Of a DNA stretch of 45,816 nucleotides, positions 35,047-43,285 are shown piece after piece. Position 1 is the stretch's first letter; each line of letters starts with the position of its first letter. The position numbers were made by a program, and so were the translations under genes. Source of the DNA: Paenibacillus oceani (GTDB lineage Bacteria > Bacillota > Bacilli > Paenibacillales > NBRC-103111); NCBI RefSeq assembly GCF_014705615.1, contig NZ_JACXJA010000060.1, positions 1 to 45,816 on the forward strand, in the 5' to 3' direction. Below the pieces are notes generated by a model. It saw only the letters and a list, made by a program, of their open reading frames with translations, was not told the DNA's origin and did not search any database.

Positions 35047-36888
35047 CTACATGCCTGCTGCAAGCGCATGCATCTTCTCAAGCGGTATCCAGATCGTCAC
35101 CGCCGTTCCGGCCGCCTCCTGGCTTTCGATGCGAATTCGTGCGTCTTCTCCGTAAAACAGCATGACCCTCGCTTTGACGTTGGATAATCCGTACAGGTCG
35201 ACAGACTCGCTTCCGGCGTTTGTCACCCGTAGCACGTCTTTGTATGTAATCTTATTCAGTTTGCCGTTAATAAACGACAACCGTTCCGGATCAATGCCCA
35301 CCCCGTCATCCCTCACTTCCAGTCTCAAGTAAGCGCCTTCGATCCGGGCGCCGACATACAGCTCCCCCCCCTCCGGTTTTTTCTCCAGACCGTGCAGGAT
35401 GGCGTTTTCGACAAGCGGCTGGAGCAGCAGCTTCAGGATCGGAATTTGCAGCGTTTCCGGATCGACGTCGAACTTCACCGAGAAATGGTTCGTATACCGG
35501 ATCTGCTGCACCTGCAAATAATATTGAAGATGCTCGATCGTTTCCTCGACTGTAAAGATATCCCGCCCCTCCCCCAGACTGAGCCGGAAAAAGTGGGACA
35601 GATGAACGACCATCTCGCTGATTTCTTCGGCATCGTAATTTTTGGCCGTCCAATAGATCGAATCGAGCGTGTTGTACAAAAAATGCGGGTTGATCTGCGA
35701 TTGGAGAAACTTCAGATCCGTCTTTGCCGTATACAGCTGCTGCTTATAAATATTCTCGATCAGGTGCTGCTGTTCTTCGGCCATCTCGTTGAACGAACGG
35801 TTCAAAAACCCGAACTCGTCGGGACGGTTCGCGGACAGCCGGGCGTTCAGATTGCCGAGCCGGATCTGCTTGATCCCGTAAGCCAGCTTGAGCAGCGGAG
35901 CCGCGATGCCGCGGTAAACGCCCCATGAGATAAGCAGCGCCAGCAGCACGCTCACGATCGCGATCAGATAAGTGAACTCTCGCACCTTGTTCGACTTCGC
36001 GTAGATTGCCTTCTCCGGCTGTACGAGCACGAGCGACCAGCCCGAAGTCTTCGACCGCACCCGCATCGATAAGCTGTCTCCGTCGTCGCCGGTCTTGATC
36101 ATCACGCCTTCCCGGTTTTCCGTGGCCCGAATTTCCGCGATACTTTCGTCCCGATCGGAGCCGACGATCCGATTATCGTACCGGTCGAGCAGCAGCACCC
36201 GGCTGGACGGAGTCGATGCGGTCAAATTTTCGATCACGTTCAGAAACTTTTCCTTGCCGATCGTCATCATCAAAATGTTTTGTCTGACCGGACTGTCGAG
36301 CTGATCCATCAGGCGCAGCAGCGTTACGCTGTCCTCGTTGAAGATCGGGTCGACCTCCCGTTCCCCTCCGACATACGTATTGCGGTCGGGAATCATCCAG
36401 ACGCTGTCGCCGCCGGCCTCGACCGTCCGTGCGTACCAAGCCTCGTTGCGGTATTCCTCCAGACGTCGGACGCCGTACCGGGACGAGAAGATGAGCCCGG
36501 ACCTCGCATGGTAGATCGAGATTTGCGTCAGCATCGTGTTCACCGAATTCATATTGGTCAAGCTGAATAGCACTTTCTGAAAATCGATCGTCGCTTCGGC
36601 CGGCGAATCGACGTCCTGGTGCCGGAGCTGCTGATTCATGTTGTAGTCGGTGGCGGTCAGAACCGACAGCTCCTCGATGTTTTGCAGCGTAAGATCAATG
36701 TGGGCCATCGTCGAGCGCAGCGCCGCCAGCGTCCGTTCGCCTACCTGCTCGTTGAGGATACGCTGGGACTGGACATTGGCGTAGAGACTCACCGCGACCA
36801 GCGGAATCAGGATCGCCATGAAATAAGAGGTCAGCCTCAGCTGGGTCGACTTCCGATAGGCATCGCGTATTGCGTACAACAGTCTCAT
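35047..36888 (-). CDS. Sensor histidine kinase, YesM-like
   Basis: A 613-aa membrane kinase. Helix 1 (about 18-38) and helix 2 (about 295-318, YLIAIVSVLLALLISWGVYRG) flank an extracellular Cache-like sensor domain, followed by HAMP. The histidine-kinase box is LQSQINPHFLYNTLD, the N box is LVENAILHGLEKK and the G1 box is DDGVGIDPE. I chose ATG 36888 because GGGAGG lies 9 bases upstream; a TTG at 36921 is less likely. It lies 62 bp behind a solute-binding lipoprotein gene and 81 bp before the response regulator, so the signal may be an oligosaccharide presented by the lipoprotein. Confidence 0.95.
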   Translation of the reverse strand: MRLLYAIRDAYRKSTQLRLTSYFMAILIPLVAVSLYANVQSQRILNEQVGERTLAALRSTMAHIDLTLQNIEELSVLTATDYNMNQQLRHQDVDSPAEATIDFQKVLFSLTNMNSVNTMLTQISIYHARSGLIFSSRYGVRRLEEYRNEAWYARTVEAGGDSVWMIPDRNTYVGGEREVDPIFNEDSVTLLRLMDQLDSPVRQNILMMTIGKEKFLNVIENLTASTPSSRVLLLDRYDNRIVGSDRDESIAEIRATENREGVMIKTGDDGDSLSMRVRSKTSGWSLVLVQPEKAIYAKSNKVREFTYLIAIVSVLLALLISWGVYRGIAAPLLKLAYGIKQIRLGNLNARLSANRPDEFGFLNRSFNEMAEEQQHLIENIYKQQLYTAKTDLKFLQSQINPHFLYNTLDSIYWTAKNYDAEEISEMVVHLSHFFRLSLGEGRDIFTVEETIEHLQYYLQVQQIRYTNHFSVKFDVDPETLQIPILKLLLQPLVENAILHGLEKKPEGGELYVGARIEGAYLRLEVRDDGVGIDPERLSFINGKLNKITYKDVLRVTNAGSESVDLYGLSNVKARVMLFYGEDARIRIESQEAAGTAVTIWIPLEKMHALAAGM

Positions 36889-36950
36889 GTGCGCCCGCCT
36901 CCCGTTAAGGTGTGTCTGCAAGTGCGATTATCGGGGTAACGGCGCGGCCG

Positions 36951-38585
36951 TCACGGCTCCGCCCGGAAACCGATCGTACGGCCAAAAGCTTCGCTCATTT
37001 GCCGGGCGTAGGCTTCGAATATGTCTTTGCCTCGGTGTGTCGTCATCAGCTCCTGGCGGTATTTCGGCCAGTTCGCCGCACTTTTGTCCTCGAACAGCAC
37101 CCTGGCCTGATACCTCCACATCTCCTTGCGGAACGAGCTGATATCGAGCCCGGTCGGCGGGGCTACGTTCGTGCCGATCGACGGTTTGAATACGTACGAC
37201 GATATTTTCTCGAAAATTTTCCGGTCGCGCTCGGTCTCATCCGGCTGAAACACCTCGAGGCCCAAAGTCTGCACATCGCCCTGCGAGAAAAAGCCGTACA
37301 CGGCTAAAAAGTATCCGTTGTCGGCAATGTCCCGTTTGGTCGCGACCGGATCAATCGTGATTTTTTTGCCGTCTCTCGTATAATGGACGCCCTCGATTCC
37401 GAATCGCGTCAGCATGAACCCTTCCTCGCTTGCGAGCCAATCGAGAATTTGAATCGACCGCTTCGCTTTTTCGACCGTCGTTTTGGAGCTGAATAAAAAC
37501 GGGGCTCCGGGCAAGGTCGTCGTCGCCACTCCCGTATCGGCCCACGGATGGAACGGCTGCCAATCAACCTTGGCCGCTTCCTCCGGTTTGCCGGCTTGCC
37601 TCAGCACTTCCTTCGTCCGGTACTGGATGGACCAGGTCGCATGGTCATACGCCGCCATGGCGCCGCCGGAGATCACGATGCCGACTTTTCCCTGAACCGC
37701 TTTGTTGATGTCTTCGCCGGACTTTTGCAGAAACCAGTCTTTGTCGATCACCCCAAGCCGGAGCGTCTCCAGCAGATCGGTAAACACCTGCTCGATCCGC
37801 GGGTCCGTCGTGCCGTCCACGAACATATCGTCGTCCAGCATAAGGCCGCCATAAATTCCGTTTTTGTAAAACTCGGGAAACACAATCGGAACCGAATACC
37901 CGCTGCCCGCCGTAGTAAAGCCGTACGTGTCCTGTTTGCCGTTGCCGTCCGGATCTTTGAACGTAAACGCCTTCATCGTCTCGATCATATCCTCGTACGT
38001 CTTCGGGATCGGCAATCCGAGCTTATCGAGCCAGTCTTTGCGTACGTAATAGGATATGTAAGCCCGCTTCGGATAGGGGACCGGCGCACGGCGGAACATA
38101 TCTTGCACCTGATACCGCTTCAGCTCCGTCTCCGTGATCCAGTATTTGAAGTAGTTCGGCATCGTCTGCGGCGTCACCAGCTCCGTCAAATCCATCGCGA
38201 CCCGGTCCATAATATATTTGTTCGACACGCCCCCGTCGACCATAAACAGGTCAGGCGCTTTGCTCCCGGCCAGCCGCAGATTCAGCCGGTTCGTATAATC
38301 GTTGCTCATCTGCATATGCTCGACGTTTAATTCGACATTAAACTTGCGTTCGATCGCCTGCCGGACGAAGTCTTTGTCGCGGGACGGCAGCGACGCGCTG
38401 TTGGCCCCGTGGACAAACCAGTTCAATACGAGCTTCTCTTGCGCTGACGCAAGTTCCGCCCCGGTCGCCCGGGCATCAAGCCTGCTCTCCCCGGGTATGC
38501 TGTCCGGGCGCAAGGAAGAAGTGCAGCCGCTGCCCAGAAGGACGATCGTATATATGCCTGCGAGACCGATCTTTATCGTCTTCAT
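36951..38585 (-). CDS. Solute-binding lipoprotein, LplA/LipO type
   Basis: A 544-aa extracellular binding protein. The signal peptide MKTIKIGLAGIYTIVLLGSG precedes the lipobox Cys at residue 21. The mature protein shows motifs of the large oligosaccharide-binding family (NLRLAGSKAPDLFMVDGG, YYVRKDWLDKLGLPIPKTYE, DPDGNGKQDTYGF). The last is an EF-hand-like calcium loop seen in this family. It heads the cluster lipoprotein, kinase, regulator, lipoprotein, lyase. No permeases accompany it. A repeat element lies directly upstream. Confidence 0.9.
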   Translation of the reverse strand: MKTIKIGLAGIYTIVLLGSGCTSSLRPDSIPGESRLDARATGAELASAQEKLVLNWFVHGANSASLPSRDKDFVRQAIERKFNVELNVEHMQMSNDYTNRLNLRLAGSKAPDLFMVDGGVSNKYIMDRVAMDLTELVTPQTMPNYFKYWITETELKRYQVQDMFRRAPVPYPKRAYISYYVRKDWLDKLGLPIPKTYEDMIETMKAFTFKDPDGNGKQDTYGFTTAGSGYSVPIVFPEFYKNGIYGGLMLDDDMFVDGTTDPRIEQVFTDLLETLRLGVIDKDWFLQKSGEDINKAVQGKVGIVISGGAMAAYDHATWSIQYRTKEVLRQAGKPEEAAKVDWQPFHPWADTGVATTTLPGAPFLFSSKTTVEKAKRSIQILDWLASEEGFMLTRFGIEGVHYTRDGKKITIDPVATKRDIADNGYFLAVYGFFSQGDVQTLGLEVFQPDETERDRKIFEKISSYVFKPSIGTNVAPPTGLDISSFRKEMWRYQARVLFEDKSAANWPKYRQELMTTHRGKDIFEAYARQMSEAFGRTIGFRAEP

Positions 38586-38620
38586 CTCATCAGCTCCATT
38601 CCTTTTCGCTTATAGTGCGT

Positions 38621-38784
38621 GTTCAAAAAGTCCGGTTTTCAGCACCGAGAAGTTGGGATGAAGCCAGGAAATGAGGAGCGGAGCGTAGTGGGCTACGTGA
38701 GCACCGGAAGTTCCGGCTGAATTCCATATTCGATGTCGAGTACGCTTCCTGATCTGCTTCGTGATCAAAAGCGGACTTTTTGAG
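38621..38784. repeat. MITE-like structured repeat with inverted ends
   Basis: A 164-bp element bounded by inverted ends: TCAAAAAGTCCG (38623-38634) is the exact reverse complement of CGGACTTTTTGA (38772-38783), and TTTT/AAAA pairing extends inward. Short internal palindromes (GCCGG/CCGGC types, GTAGTGGGCTAC) suggest a folded RNA or DNA. Overlapping short open frames on the minus strand lack ribosome-binding sites. It lies between the 1373-aa lyase gene and the lipoprotein gene at 36951. No transposase is present. Confidence 0.6.
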
Positions 38785-38843
38785 CAACCTCTTATGACGC
38801 CCGGTAAGACTCGCATGAAGGAAGAGGGCGTTCCACCCTCCCT

Positions 38844-41800
38844 TCACCCTCCCGTCCAGATTTGCAGCAAGGCGTCCGTCTGGAGCTCCAGCCAGCTTCT
38901 CGTGCCGCTGCTAATATCGCCGGGGGTGCTGCTCCGGTCGAGATGTTTCCGGAAGTCGCCGATATGTTTGGCCGCCTTCCCCGGGTCCCCCTTCTCCAAC
39001 TGATGCACCGCCTGCTTCAAACTGTTGCGGAGCTTGACGACCAGCGAATGGACGATATCGCCGTCCGCCTCCCCGGCGTTGATGCGCTGGTCGATCACGT
39101 CCGGCCCGGTCGTGACGTGCACAGTCCTGACCGCGGTCGCTTCATTGCCCGACGTATCGGCCACGCGGTACGTCAGCGCGTATGTTCCCGCCGCCTGCGT
39201 GTAAACCGAGCCGGTCACAGTCACCTGCGAGGACAGATCGCCTTCGCGGCCGTCCCAGGCGGAGACGCCGGGTTCGGCGTAAGGCGCCCCGACGGTTACC
39301 GTCAGCGGGTTGTCGCCGAGCAACGTCAGCGCCGGCGGATCGCAGTCCGGCAGCAACAGCTCGGCGCCGCCGCCTACCGATACGATGTTCCAAGCGCCGG
39401 CTTCCGACTTCGCGGCATAGGCGTATGGAACGAGCTTCCATGCTTCTCCGCCAGGGAACGGATAACCGTCCGGCGCTTCATAGGTGACGAACTTCGTTTT
39501 CCCGTCCTGCACAGTAACGCCAAGGACCGGGTACGCCGTCCATACGGTTCCGCGCTTGACATAGACCATGCCGCCGATCCACTGCTCCGCTCCCGCTACC
39601 AGAGCGGTTGCCGTGAAGCCGTCCGTCTGCGCCCCGCCGATCTGCCCTTCCTTCCCTTGCCCGCCGGCGATCGCCAGTCCCGCCCCGTTATACTCGATCC
39701 GCCCTTCTCCGGCCAAATATACCGCATTCATGTTACAGGCTGCTGCGGCTGCGGATGGGTCCGCTCCGAAGGACAACACACCAAGCTGTCCGGCGAACTG
39801 GACGGGGTTCGCGTCTCCGTTCCGGAGCAGCTGCAGCGGCTGAGCGCCTCCGCTGCCGGTCCCGCTGACGACGTAGTCGCGCCAGCCCGCCCCGTATACG
39901 CTTACGCCGACCGGCGTCTGTACGGTTGCCGTCCAGCCTTGCGGCAGAAGCGGCTCCACGTTCGCTACACTAGGCGCCGTTCGGTACGATTCATACAAAG
40001 TCGTGAACGTGCTGCCTTCTGTCGATTGGTCGCGGTGGCGGACAAGATAAGGCAGCTCGGCTCCCGCGTCGTCCTTCCCTCTTTGTCCCCAGCCCTGCCC
40101 GACATAAACGTCCTCTTCGGCCGACGGAACTTGCCATGCTTTCGTCCTGGCTCCGCCCCCGTTGTTCGCCCAGTCGGCCGTCCATACGCCTGCGGTCGCC
40201 GCGGTCGTCACGCCGGTCAGTCCGTAGGCGCTAACCTCGCTCGCTCCACCCAACTGAAGCGGAATTCCGCCCGTCACGACGCCGTCCGTAGGCGCGTGAA
40301 CGATCAGATCGTGCGAAGCGCCGCCGCGGACGCGGAAGAAGTCGACTACATACTCCGGCTTCTCCAGATCATTCTGCCCTTCCTGCCCTTGAACCTGAAC
40401 GACCGTTCTGCGGTACATGTCGGTCTCCGCATAAGCGTTCGATTCCGCCTCCGCCGCATGGACCGGTCCTTCTCCCGTATACAAGCGGATACTTCCGGTC
40501 TTGCCGCTGCTCCGCTGATTTTTCTTGTCGACGATAACGAGATTGTGGGCTGCCGAGCGGACGGTCATCGCCTGCTGCGGATGATCCCACAAATACCCCA
40601 TATCGGATAACGATTCTCCGCCGTTCGCCCAATACGTGAGGTCCAGACTGTCCAGATGGCGGTGTCCGTACCAGTCGCTGGCGTTCAGCAGCGCGACGCT
40701 GTCCAGATTGTCCGGACCCCCGCGCAAGTAGGCGAGCTTCCAGTCCGGCAGCAGCAGATCGGGCAGCTCGATCGGCCCCGCTTCATCCAGTCCGTCCGGG
40801 TAATACAGCAGCGCCTCGACGCCGCCGTACGGGAACTGGCCGCTCTTCAGCATGCTGAGCAGGATCGGAAGTCCCGTTCGCTTGGCCCCGATCAGCAGAA
40901 ACTGGCCGGATGGCGCGCTTGTCGTATACGAATCGCCGATCGGCGGATATTTCAGCGACGGCAGCACGGTATCGCCGAGCGCGCGGAACACCATTTGATA
41001 GTCCGGGCGGTTATACACTTCGTAGTTATCGATCCGCGACTGTCCCGGAAGCGGCACGTAACCGGCCGGATCGGAATATCCGTTTAAGATCTCGCCGAGC
41101 TTCCACATCGTTTGCAGCACCTGGAGCCCGTACGCCGCCGTCTCGGCAGGCGTTCCGTCCGGCTTATACCAGTCGGTCAAAAACTTGTCGAACGCATCGG
41201 CACCGAACCGTACCAACTCCGGCTCCCCGATCAGCACGCCAATTGCGGCTGCAGCCGTACGGTTAAAGATCGACTTGTTGTTGTAAGCCGGATCGGCCAC
41301 GAACAGCGTGGAAGCTTCGAGGAACAGATCCCGTTCGACCGCCAGCCGGTCCGCATCCGATAAAAGCAAGCCCGGACCGGCAGCCGCGTCGCGAATCAGA
41401 TCGTAAGACGTGACGAGCGGCAGAATGAACAAGCCCTCCATCCCGTTGGCCATCCCTCTTCCGGCCATCCAGTAGCCGGCATGGAGCTGCCGGTTCGGCA
41501 CGTTGGGCGGTGCGGTCAGCTCATAGCTGGGCAGCCGGCCGATCGCGAAGGCGGCGTCCTTCGGATCCATATCGGCGTATTCGCCGTACCCGGAGTGAAG
41601 CAGCCAGCGGGGATACACCTCCGCCATCCGCAGCAAAATCTTCTTCGCCTGCTTCGCATAAGCGATATCGCCGGTCAGCCGGTACAGCAGTGCGATTTTG
41701 CCGACCTGATCGGACATGTAGGCGACTTTTTTGGCCCGGATGTACGACGTGAAGCTGGGCGATAATTGAAACCCGGCAAAGTCGTAAGACTGGCGATTGT

Positions 41801-42962
41801 AATACGTAATCGTCTGAACGGTCGAGCCGCCCCAATAAGCGGTCATCACGCCTTCTTCGGGATAAGTCTCGTTCGGAAACGCTACCCCGCCGCAATACGC
41901 CTTATCCGGGTCGAGCGGGCTCCATGTCCACACCCCGTGCGGAAAGCCGTATTCCGGTTGAATCGGGCAAGGCGTGAACAGATCGACCAGCGGCGTCGTC
42001 TCCGGAATCATGTTCACGATCTCGGTCTGACCGTAGCCCATGACGAGCTGCGTCTGGCTGATCAGCGCGTTGATCTGGCTGTCTGCGTAGGTCCGGAACG
42101 CGGCGTCCGACGCATAACGCGCCCGGTACGCGATCCAATCGTTCTCCTTGTAGATCGCCTTCGGAGGCGAAATATCGCCGCGCTGCGCAGGCTCCACCCA
42201 GTTCGGGAACAGCTCCTCCAGGTCGACGGGCGGCTTCGGCATACTGGCCGGCGACGTGTACAGCTGCCAGCGCAGCGGATCGATGCCGTTCTCAAACGTT
42301 TCGGTTAATGTAGTCTGACTATCGGCTTGCACCGATATGTTATCTATGTATACGTAACCGGCCGCCCCTACATCCGTAAAATCGTTGGCCAGGAAAGGCT
42401 GCGTGTAGGTGGCCGCTGCCCCGAAGCCTTTGCCGACGATCAAATACGGCGGCGGTCCGGACTCCGGCGCCGCTGCGGTACGCAGCAAGGCCGGCTCGGT
42501 CCCGGCGGGGCCTCCCCACAGCTTGACGGTACCGTTCTCCCACGTGATGCGGACCCGATATGTCGTTTTTAACGGAGCGGTGCCGATATAACCTCCCGGA
42601 TTCGTATTGTATTTCGCGTTGCCGGAAATCCCAACGGATACCCATTTGGACGTGCTCCAGTACAGAAAAAGCGACGGCGCCCAAGAGCTTCCCGGATTTT
42701 CCATCGGCGTAATGTCCGCTTCGGCGACGATTTGATTCGGTGCGCTCGTCCATTGCAGAGGTGTCACGAGCACATCATGTGCGTTGATCGGCCCGCTGAA
42801 CAGCAGTTGCCCTCCGGCCAGATGCCAGTCGTGGTCTCCTGGCGCGAAAGCGTTTGCTCGTTTTTGCAGCATACCCGGCATTTCTCCTAACATTGTAATC
42901 ACCAGTACCATACACAATAGAACAAGCGATTGCTTCTTCCATGCCATCCTTTGCAAAGCCAT
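38844..42962 (-). CDS. Large secreted polysaccharide lyase, heparinase II/III-like, with Ig-like and C-terminal helical domains
   Basis: A 1372-aa secreted protein. A signal peptide (about 1-38) is followed by a concanavalin-like beta-sandwich (about 40-225). A lyase region (about 250-1150) has a helical part and a beta part containing GHRHLDSLDL near 768 and AAHNLVIVDKKNQR near 800; both align with the 1956-aa lyase. A DUF5011-type Ig-like domain (about 1200-1285, VTVGAPYAEPGVSAWDG) and a C-terminal helical domain similar in pattern to that of the 1956-aa protein end it. ATG 42962 follows AGGAGG; a GTG at 42965 is too close. A hairpin without a T run overlaps the stop codon. The promoter at 43022-43095 is shared in sequence with the beta-helix gene. 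Confidence 0.85.
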   Translation of the reverse strand: MALQRMAWKKQSLVLLCMVLVITMLGEMPGMLQKRANAFAPGDHDWHLAGGQLLFSGPINAHDVLVTPLQWTSAPNQIVAEADITPMENPGSSWAPSLFLYWSTSKWVSVGISGNAKYNTNPGGYIGTAPLKTTYRVRITWENGTVKLWGGPAGTEPALLRTAAAPESGPPPYLIVGKGFGAAATYTQPFLANDFTDVGAAGYVYIDNISVQADSQTTLTETFENGIDPLRWQLYTSPASMPKPPVDLEELFPNWVEPAQRGDISPPKAIYKENDWIAYRARYASDAAFRTYADSQINALISQTQLVMGYGQTEIVNMIPETTPLVDLFTPCPIQPEYGFPHGVWTWSPLDPDKAYCGGVAFPNETYPEEGVMTAYWGGSTVQTITYYNRQSYDFAGFQLSPSFTSYIRAKKVAYMSDQVGKIALLYRLTGDIAYAKQAKKILLRMAEVYPRWLLHSGYGEYADMDPKDAAFAIGRLPSYELTAPPNVPNRQLHAGYWMAGRGMANGMEGLFILPLVTSYDLIRDAAAGPGLLLSDADRLAVERDLFLEASTLFVADPAYNNKSIFNRTAAAAIGVLIGEPELVRFGADAFDKFLTDWYKPDGTPAETAAYGLQVLQTMWKLGEILNGYSDPAGYVPLPGQSRIDNYEVYNRPDYQMVFRALGDTVLPSLKYPPIGDSYTTSAPSGQFLLIGAKRTGLPILLSMLKSGQFPYGGVEALLYYPDGLDEAGPIELPDLLLPDWKLAYLRGGPDNLDSVALLNASDWYGHRHLDSLDLTYWANGGESLSDMGYLWDHPQQAMTVRSAAHNLVIVDKKNQRSSGKTGSIRLYTGEGPVHAAEAESNAYAETDMYRRTVVQVQGQEGQNDLEKPEYVVDFFRVRGGASHDLIVHAPTDGVVTGGIPLQLGGASEVSAYGLTGVTTAATAGVWTADWANNGGGARTKAWQVPSAEEDVYVGQGWGQRGKDDAGAELPYLVRHRDQSTEGSTFTTLYESYRTAPSVANVEPLLPQGWTATVQTPVGVSVYGAGWRDYVVSGTGSGGAQPLQLLRNGDANPVQFAGQLGVLSFGADPSAAAAACNMNAVYLAGEGRIEYNGAGLAIAGGQGKEGQIGGAQTDGFTATALVAGAEQWIGGMVYVKRGTVWTAYPVLGVTVQDGKTKFVTYEAPDGYPFPGGEAWKLVPYAYAAKSEAGAWNIVSVGGGAELLLPDCDPPALTLLGDNPLTVTVGAPYAEPGVSAWDGREGDLSSQVTVTGSVYTQAAGTYALTYRVADTSGNEATAVRTVHVTTGPDVIDQRINAGEADGDIVHSLVVKLRNSLKQAVHQLEKGDPGKAAKHIGDFRKHLDRSSTPGDISSGTRSWLELQTDALLQIWTGG

Positions 42963-43021
42963 CACGACCTCCTATTCGCATCCCAGGCGGTGTTAGGATA
43001 TCTGATAAATCCAGGCTGCAT

Positions 43022-43095
43022 TGAAAGTGCTTACAAATTCTATTATAAAATTATTCGCATCGTAACCAATAGACGAAAACATTTCATCCATTGGT
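43022..43095 (-). promoter_or_regulatory. Promoter, 31-bp palindrome and cre-like site of the 1373-aa lyase gene
   Basis: On the minus strand, a 31-bp inverted repeat (43095-43065; arms ACCAATGGATGAAA and TTTCGTCTATTGGT) overlaps a -35-like ATTGGT. A -10 TATAAT (43047-43042) follows after about 17 bp, and a cre-like TGTAAGCACTTTCA (43035-43022, one mismatch to the CcpA consensus) sits at the likely start of transcription. The same arrangement recurs at 45410-45482. Confidence 0.75.
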
Positions 43096-43152
43096 AATTT
43101 GATGACTTATCGAGCAGGAATCGTAATCGTATGGAGGAGCTCCCGGTATAAC

Positions 43153-43196
43153 TAAAAAAGGAATACCCTCGGCCTTGCCGTTCCCAAAGAGGGAAC
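43153..43196 (-). terminator. Terminator region after the beta-helix gene
   Basis: On the minus strand, a perfect hairpin GTTCCC/GGGAAC (43196-43180) is followed by GGC/GCC and GGAA/TTCC pairing and a TTTTTT run ending near 43154. It lies about 90 bp past the stop codon of the beta-helix gene. Confidence 0.6.
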
Positions 43197-43285
43197 ATTC
43201 ATCTTATCGGATTACGTTCCTCCCGGTCTGGACTAATGTGCTCGTCCGGTTGTAAACCCCATTCATCCGCTCGTTATCTCCCCCT

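Noticed and set aside
38610-38847. Two overlapping short minus-strand frames (68 and 74 codons)
   Set aside because: They are produced by the structured repeat element and its flank and have no convincing start signals.
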